From JAJZJT01 sp049964655 (lineage in GTDB: Bacteria > Actinomycetota > Acidimicrobiia > Acidimicrobiales > RAAP-2): 29,240 nt of DNA. Of this stretch, positions 24,671-29,240 are shown one piece after another (the stretch's first letter is position 1; every line of letters starts with the position of its first letter). The notes under the pieces are model-generated. The model did no database searches. It was not told the origin of the DNA and worked only from the letters and a program-made list of their open reading frames with translations. The translations under genes were made by a program, and so were the position numbers. The stretch spans positions 1 through 29,240 of the forward strand of contig JBMFXC010000029.1 of the NCBI GenBank assembly GCA_049964655.1, read 5' to 3'.

Positions 24671-25651
24671 ATGCACTTCGCCAACCTCGGCACCTCCGGG
24701 CTTCGCGTGTCCCGCCTCTGCCTCGGCATGATGAGCTACGGCAACGGCAGCGACCGCCCCTGGGTCCTCGACGAGGACCGGGCCGAGCCGATCGTGCGTG
24801 CGGCCGTCGACGCCGGGGTCACGTTCTTCGACACGGCGGACACCTACTCGCACGGCGCCAGCGAGGTGGCCACCGGCCGGCTGGTGCGCACCTTTTTCTC
24901 CCGCGAGGAGGCCGTCGTGGCGACCAAGGTGTTCTCCCCCATGACCCCGGGAGAGAACGGCGGTGGGCTCAGCCGCAAGCACGTGCTGGCGGCCATCGAC
25001 GCCTCGCTCGACCGTCTCGGGATGGACTACGTCGACCTCTACCAGGTCCATCGCTTCGACCGCCGGGTGCCGCTCGAGGAGACGATGGAAGCCCTCCACG
25101 ACGTCGTGAAGGCGGGAAAGGCTCGCTACATCGGGGCCAGCTCCATGTTCGCCTGGCAGTTCGCCAAGGCCCAGCACATCGCCACCACCAACCACTGGAC
25201 CCGCTTCGTGTCGATGCAGCCGCACTACAACCTCGTCTACCGCGAGGAAGAACGCGAGATGCTCCCGCTCTGCGCCGACCAGGGGGTGGGGGTCATCCCC
25301 TGGAGCCCGTTGGCTCGCGGACTGCTCGCCGGCACGCGCGGCGACGGCTCGGAGCGCCGGACCGTCCGGGCACTCAACGACCCCTTCGCCGACCAGCTCT
25401 ACGGCCGTCCCGGTGACCGCGAGGTCGTCGCGGCGACGGCTGCGGTGGCAGCCGAGCGTGGCGTGGCACCCGCCTCCGTGGCACTGGCATGGCTCCTCCA
25501 ACGACCCGGGGTCACTGCTCCCATTGTCGGGGCCACCAAGCCCGACCACCTCGCCGACGCGGTGGCCGCGCTCGACCTCGAGCTCTCCGACGACGAGGTG
25601 GCTCGGCTCGAGGCGCCCTACCTCCCCCATCCGGTGCTCGGCCACGGGTGA
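24671..25651 (+). CDS. Aldo/keto reductase
   Basis: A 326-residue NADP(H)-dependent oxidoreductase with a TIM-barrel. The catalytic tetrad is D54 and Y59 (FFDTADTYSHG), K86 (VVATKVF) and H127 (LYQVHRFD); the C-terminal IVGATKPDHL block binds the cofactor phosphate. It resembles the YajO/YghZ group of bacterial reductases. Start is clear: AAGGAGGAGC precedes the ATG. A -10-like TAAGGT lies at 24559-24564, giving a long leader that contains the repeat hairpin. The stop overlaps the DUF218 start as GTGA. Natural substrate unknown. Confidence 0.92.
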   Translation: MHFANLGTSGLRVSRLCLGMMSYGNGSDRPWVLDEDRAEPIVRAAVDAGVTFFDTADTYSHGASEVATGRLVRTFFSREEAVVATKVFSPMTPGENGGGLSRKHVLAAIDASLDRLGMDYVDLYQVHRFDRRVPLEETMEALHDVVKAGKARYIGASSMFAWQFAKAQHIATTNHWTRFVSMQPHYNLVYREEEREMLPLCADQGVGVIPWSPLARGLLAGTRGDGSERRTVRALNDPFADQLYGRPGDREVVAATAAVAAERGVAPASVALAWLLQRPGVTAPIVGATKPDHLADAVAALDLELSDDEVARLEAPYLPHPVLGHG

Positions 25652-26322
25652 CCGGCATGGAGGGGGCGGACGACCCCGGGCCACCGGATCCGGGGAGTCC
25701 GGGTGGGCCACCCGTCGCACGGGTTCCGGGGACCCCGGGTAGGGCCGGACAGACCCTGGGCAGGGCCGGACAACGCCCGGACCGGGCACGCAGATCCGGG
25801 GTGAGACGTCGGTGGAGACGCCGCCTCCTCGTGACGGCGGCGCTTGCCTTGGTGGTGCTCGTCGCCGCGTCGGCACGCCTCATCGTCTGGCCGTCGGTGA
25901 GCGGACCGAAACGGGCCGACGCCATCGTCGTGCTCGCCGGCGCCGGCCCGCGTGTGGCGACGGCCTTCCGCCTGGCCCGCGAGGGGTACGCCCGGACCGT
26001 CGTCATCTCGTTGGGGGCACGACCGACCATCCCCTGCCCGACACTCGCCGGCGTCACCGTGGAGTGCTTCGTCCCCTCTCCCGTCGACACCCGGGGCGAG
26101 GCCGAGCACGTCGCCCGCTTGGCGGCGCGCCGACACTGGCGCCGTCTCCTCGTCGTGCCCGGACGGTTCCAGGCCACCCGTGCCGGCATCCTCCTGCATC
26201 GGTGCTTTTCGGGCACCGTCTACCTTGCGCCGGCAAGCGTGGCCGGGGCCGACGCCCCCTACCTGTTCGTCTACCAGTGGGGTGCGCTACTGAAGGCGGT
26301 CTTCGTGGTGCGTTCGTGCTGA
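25648..26322 (+). CDS. DUF218 (YdcF/ElyC/SanA-like) membrane protein
   Basis: A 224-residue protein with a Pro/Gly/Arg-rich N-terminus (about 1-50), a single membrane segment (LLVTAALALVVLVAASARLI) and a DUF218 domain: KRADAIVVLAGAGPRVATAF, LAREGYARTVVISLG, DTRGEAEHVARLA and LLVVPGRFQATRAG. DUF218 proteins are linked to envelope or cell-wall functions, but the chemistry is undefined. The GTG at 25648 overlaps the reductase stop as GTGA; ATG 25657 is an alternative. A 21-bp direct repeat (agggccggaca at 25741 and 25762) lies in the tail-coding part. The C-terminus lies 13 bp from a convergent gene with no visible terminator. Confidence 0.8.
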   Translation: MTGMEGADDPGPPDPGSPGGPPVARVPGTPGRAGQTLGRAGQRPDRARRSGVRRRWRRRLLVTAALALVVLVAASARLIVWPSVSGPKRADAIVVLAGAGPRVATAFRLAREGYARTVVISLGARPTIPCPTLAGVTVECFVPSPVDTRGEAEHVARLAARRHWRRLLVVPGRFQATRAGILLHRCFSGTVYLAPASVAGADAPYLFVYQWGALLKAVFVVRSC

Positions 26323-26335
26323 GCGGTCGGGCATC

Positions 26336-27208
26336 TCAACGGTGGGGCATGGGGAAGATGAGCGGCTCGGCGACCACCGCGCGCGAGGCTTCGGCCCGTT
26401 CCGGATCGGTCAACGGCTCGAAGGCTCGGGCGGCGTCCAACACGATCCGCAGGAGGGCGGTGTCGCCCGGCGTGCAAAACGCCTGGACCCCAGGCACCGA
26501 CAGAGCGAAGCGCACCCCACGGGCCACCTCCGCCGGATCGCGGTAGGGCTCGTACCAGGTCGTGGCGGTCCGCGGTCGTCCTCCCCACGGACGAGCCGCG
26601 GCCGCCTTGATGGCCATCACTCCGAGGTCGCGCCGCTGGGCCTCGTCGAGCAGTGCCTCGGCGTCGCTCCGGTACCGATCCTCGGCCCACAACCGCGGGT
26701 TCACCGGGAACATCACCGTGTCGAGGTCGTAGCGGCGGACCGCCTCGAGCTGGGCGGCCGGAGTGGTGAGTTCGTGACCGGTGATGCCGACGAAGCGGCA
26801 CAGCCCCTCGTCTCGGGCGGCGAGGGCGGCGGCGACGGCACCGGCACGTCGGTCGAGCTCCTCGAGATCGGTCACGGCGTGCAACTGGTAGAGGTCGACG
26901 TGGTCGCACCGCAACCGCCGCAGGGAGTCCTCGAGCTGGCTGCGGACACCGTCGGCCCGGTGACGCTGGGTCTTGCAGGCGACGAAGAAGCGGTCGCGCA
27001 CGCCCTCGAGCACCGGGCCGAGCAGCAGCTCGGCCTCGCCGTAGCTCGGTGCGACGTCGAGGTGGTTGACTCCCGCGTCGAGCGCGGTCGAGACGGCGAT
27101 GGCCACCTCATCAGGGCTCGACGAGCTGAACGCGGCACACCCGAGCACGGCGACCGACGAACGGTGCTCGGTCCGACCCAGCCGACGTCGTTCCAGCAAC
27201 GGGACCAT
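26336..27208 (-). CDS. Aldo/keto reductase
   Basis: A 290-residue protein with the tetrad D51, Y56 (HLDVAPSYGEAE), K79 (VACKTQRH) and H110 (LYQLHA). LGVMAIKAAAARPWGG matches the barrel strand around residues 200-215. It is only distantly similar to the product of 24671-25651 and belongs to a shorter branch of predicted oxidoreductases. A TACGGT box on the minus strand lies 8 nt before the ATG and no Shine-Dalgarno is evident. Substrate unknown. Confidence 0.9.
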   Translation of the reverse strand: MVPLLERRRLGRTEHRSSVAVLGCAAFSSSSPDEVAIAVSTALDAGVNHLDVAPSYGEAELLLGPVLEGVRDRFFVACKTQRHRADGVRSQLEDSLRRLRCDHVDLYQLHAVTDLEELDRRAGAVAAALAARDEGLCRFVGITGHELTTPAAQLEAVRRYDLDTVMFPVNPRLWAEDRYRSDAEALLDEAQRRDLGVMAIKAAAARPWGGRPRTATTWYEPYRDPAEVARGVRFALSVPGVQAFCTPGDTALLRIVLDAARAFEPLTDPERAEASRAVVAEPLIFPMPHR

Positions 27209-27216
27209 GCCCGACG

Positions 27217-27222
27217 ACCGTA
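27217..27222 (-). promoter_or_regulatory. Candidate -10 for the second aldo/keto reductase
   Basis: TACGGT fits TANNNT and ends 8 nt before the ATG at 27208, compatible with a leaderless or near-leaderless start. It lies in the 83-bp gap downstream of the MFS gene. No -35 seen. Confidence 0.35.
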
Positions 27223-27291
27223 GTGCGCTGGCTCTGCCGCATGCCTCGGGACCACTGGAGCACCGCAGGCGGCGGTCGCCGGGACACGGCC

Positions 27292-28611
27292 TCACCCCGG
27301 TCCCCAGAGCTCCTCTGGCTCCTTGCCGAGCGTCTCGGGCAGCAGGAAGAAGACGGCAGCGAAAGCCACCACCGGGAGGAAGGTGACCACAGCGGCGGTC
27401 GAGAACTGGTCGTGTCCATTGGCCACGGCGCCGAAGACGACCAGACCGGCCACGGCGCCGAGCACGCCGGACGCCCCGAACCAGCCGGCCACCGACGCCC
27501 GCACCTCGGTCGGCACTTGCTCGTTCAGCAAGGCGCCGATCGCCGGAGCAAAGACGCCACCGGCCAGCACGCCGACCACGTACCCCACCACCAGGGACAC
27601 CGCCCCACCGGCGTAGGCGAGGGTGCCGCAGAGGCACAGGCCGATCATCCCCGCCACGGCGGTCGGCCGGCGACCGACCCGGTCGGCCAGCCATCGCCCG
27701 ACCAGCAGCCCGGCCAGGCCCGACACGCCGGCCCCGACCACCATCCCCGCCGTCACCAGTCCCTGTTGGTGGAGGACGTCCTGGGCGTAGAGGAAGACGA
27801 AGCTGTTGGCCGGGCCGGTCACGAACGACACGGCGAAGGCCAGCACCACCAGGGCAAGCACCCGGGCCCGGTAACGGCGACCCACGGCCCCCCACACCGG
27901 CACTGCCCGGGGGGCGCTCCCGGCGGCGACGAAGCGGTCCGGCTCCTCGACCCACCGCCACAACATCGGTGCGGCAAGCAGCGGTACGAGGGCCAGGGCG
28001 AAGACCCCGCGGAACCCAAGTGCTCCGGCGGCCAGGCTGTGCAGGATCGCCACGGCTCCCGCCCCGACCGCGTAGCCGGCGGTCACCACCGCCACACCTC
28101 GTGCCCGACCGGTCGAGTCGGTCTCTTCGGCCGCGGCCACCTGGGTCAGGGCGTTCGCCGCACTGAGGAAGGGGCGGCCCAGGGCGAAGATGACCACGAA
28201 CCACCAGAAGGTGGGACTGAGCGCCGCCGCACTCGTCGCCACCAGGCCGATGACGACCGCGGCCAACAGCATGGTCCGACGCCCGAACCGGTCGGCGAGC
28301 CCGGTAACGACGAGGCTACCCAGGGAGGCCAACCGGATGACACCGAGCCCGACTCCGAGCACGGTCCCCGACAGACCGGCCTGGTCGGCCAGGGTGGCCC
28401 CGTGGGAGACCTGACCGAGGCCACGGGCCACGCTGCCGAGTGCGGCGACCACACCGAACTGGCCGAAGCCGGAGGCAATGGCGGCCACGGCGAGCGCCAC
28501 CACGGCACGGTCGTGCCAGCGGTGGACGAGGAACCCACCGGCGACCGGCTGGCCAGGGCCGGCTGCCGGGCCGGTGTCCCGACCGAGCCGACCGACACGG
28601 GAGGGCGCCAT
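27292..28611 (-). CDS. MFS transporter
   Basis: A 439-residue integral membrane protein with about 12 hydrophobic segments. The loop 2-3 motif GLADRFGRRTML and its counterpart after the sixth span GRWLADRVGRRPTAV are the paired MFS motifs A. PETLGKEPEELWG at the C-terminus recalls sugar-porter-like or metabolite/H+ symporter-like members. ATG 28611 has AGGA about 7 nt upstream; in-frame extension to 28968 is a shadow of the divergent gene. Substrate cannot be assigned. It is divergent from the heme monooxygenase with a 102-bp gap. Confidence 0.88.
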   Translation of the reverse strand: MAPSRVGRLGRDTGPAAGPGQPVAGGFLVHRWHDRAVVALAVAAIASGFGQFGVVAALGSVARGLGQVSHGATLADQAGLSGTVLGVGLGVIRLASLGSLVVTGLADRFGRRTMLLAAVVIGLVATSAAALSPTFWWFVVIFALGRPFLSAANALTQVAAAEETDSTGRARGVAVVTAGYAVGAGAVAILHSLAAGALGFRGVFALALVPLLAAPMLWRWVEEPDRFVAAGSAPRAVPVWGAVGRRYRARVLALVVLAFAVSFVTGPANSFVFLYAQDVLHQQGLVTAGMVVGAGVSGLAGLLVGRWLADRVGRRPTAVAGMIGLCLCGTLAYAGGAVSLVVGYVVGVLAGGVFAPAIGALLNEQVPTEVRASVAGWFGASGVLGAVAGLVVFGAVANGHDQFSTAAVVTFLPVVAFAAVFFLLPETLGKEPEELWGPG

Positions 28612-28701
28612 GGTGACATCCTGCACCACCGACGGCAGCAGTCGTGGTCCCCGGCGAACCCCGGCGGTGCCACCCGACCAACCCGGGAGCCAGCCATCTG
28701 C

Positions 28702-28707
28702 TGTGAT
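28702..28707 (+). promoter_or_regulatory. Weak candidate -10 for mhuD
   Basis: TGTGAT ends 6 nt before the ATG at 28714, the leaderless spacing, but position 2 is G instead of the conserved A. No Shine-Dalgarno precedes the ATG. Confidence 0.2.
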
Positions 28708-28713
28708 TCGGGC

Positions 28714-29076
28714 ATGACCGTGATCAAGATCAACGCCATCACCGTCCCCGAGGACGCCGGCGACGAGCTCGCCCGTCGCTTCGCCGCCCGGGCGGGTGCC
28801 GTCGACGGCCAGGACGGCTTCGAGGGCTTCGAGCTCCTCCGCCCCACCGACGGGCGGACCCAGTGGCTGGTGGTCACCCGCTGGCGCGACCAGGCTGCCT
28901 TCGAGGCGTGGGTGGCCTCTCCCGCCTTCGCCCACGGTCACGCCGGTGCGGACCGGCCCTCCCCGCATGGGGGACCGGTCTCGGTGGCCTCCGAGCTGTG
29001 GGCGTACGAGGTGGCCGGGGGCACCTCCAACGTCGCCGACAGCGCGGGGCTCCGGAGCCAGGGAGTAAGTGATTGA
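28714..29076 (+). CDS. mhuD: MhuD-like heme-degrading monooxygenase
   Basis: A 120-residue ferredoxin-like ABM-fold protein. MTVIKINAITVP at the N-terminus, GFEGFELLRP and WLVVTRWRDQAAFEAW align closely with Mycobacterium tuberculosis MhuD. The catalytic Asn7 and Trp66 occupy the same residue numbers. The heme-ligand histidine is H75 in MhuD; here the segment reads AFAHGHAG, so H74 or more likely H76 takes this role through a one-residue shift. MhuD opens heme with iron release to mycobilins. The C-terminal 18 residues are an extra tail. It stands alone; no heme importer is adjacent, only a divergent MFS gene. Confidence 0.88.
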   Translation: MTVIKINAITVPEDAGDELARRFAARAGAVDGQDGFEGFELLRPTDGRTQWLVVTRWRDQAAFEAWVASPAFAHGHAGADRPSPHGGPVSVASELWAYEVAGGTSNVADSAGLRSQGVSD

Positions 29077-29148
29077 TCCGCTCGCAGCGCGACGGAGCTC
29101 TCACCGGCTGCTGACGCTCTCTCAACGAACAGCTCACACGCGAGGCGG

Positions 29149-29240
29149 ATGACGAGAGCCATGCTCGGCAAAGCGCACCTTGTCGTGGGTGCTGTATCGG
29201 TGTTTCTCCTCGCCGGGTGCACTGCCACCGGGATGGCACA
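29149..29240 (+). CDS. Lipoprotein, N-terminal fragment
   Basis: The frame is open from ATG 29149 (or in-frame ATG 29161) to the right edge, giving about 30 residues: basic n-region (R, K), hydrophobic core VVGAVSVFLL and the lipobox LAGC followed by TATG. This is a clear type II signal peptide, so the product would be a membrane-anchored lipoprotein. GAGGCGG sits before ATG 29149. The local base composition is less GC-rich than elsewhere. The mature protein is outside the window. Confidence 0.65.
   Translation, partial: MTRAMLGKAHLVVGAVSVFLLAGCTATGMA

Noticed and set aside
27223..28713. Long plus-strand frame running into mhuD (617 codons in total)
   Set aside because: Antisense to the MFS gene, His/Gly/Asp-rich composition with no motif. 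Similarity to MhuD starts exactly at ATG 28714.

Overview
The window is a contiguous stretch of very GC-rich chromosomal DNA, most likely from an actinobacterium of the class Acidimicrobiia or a close relative. The pointers are the high GC with GTG and even TTG starts, many 4-base stop/start overlaps, a MhuD-type heme-degrading enzyme, a MurL/MurD2 pair, and a secreted protein with the GYW...DGGIFSFG repeat that is common in this group. The taxonomic call is an inference. I see no transposase, phage gene, integrase or CRISPR array.

Region 1 (1-3667): the 5' part of a secreted beta-propeller-like protein (minus strand, runs off the left edge) is divergent from a polytopic membrane glycosyltransferase (plus). 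Region 2 (3768-14785, minus): a surface-glycan operon that probably starts at a leaderless promoter at 14793-14798. In transcription order it encodes methyltransferase 1, GT4 'B-type', GT4 'A-type', methyltransferase 2, GT4 'B-type', a complete ClpP protease subunit, a Wzm-like ABC-2 permease, a Wzt-like ATPase with a C-terminal glycan-binding-type domain, GT4 'B-type' and GT4 'A-type'. The repeating methyltransferase-B-A order suggests growth by module duplication. Methyltransferases beside a Wzt with a C-terminal domain fit export of a methyl-capped glycan. No gene for an initiating sugar-phosphate transferase or polymerase is visible.

Region 3 (14987-15068, plus): tRNA-Leu(UAG). Region 4 (15118-20259, minus): a branched-chain-amino-acid-type ABC importer with lipoprotein binding protein, a single fused LivH-LivM permease, LivG and LivF, all joined by NTGA overlaps. 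Upstream lie two hot-dog (MaoC-type) hydratase genes (20428-21424) and the pair murL-murD2 (21619-24467), the alternative route that incorporates L-Glu and epimerises it to D-Glu in the peptidoglycan precursor.

Region 5 (24671-29240): an aldo/keto reductase with a structured, repeat-built leader, overlapped by a DUF218 membrane protein (plus); a second aldo/keto reductase and an MFS transporter (minus); a MhuD-like heme monooxygenase (plus); and the start of a lipoprotein cut by the right edge. Short tandem repeats of 6-15 bp units occur in several intergenic gaps and protein linkers. No gene-free stretch exceeds about 210 bases.
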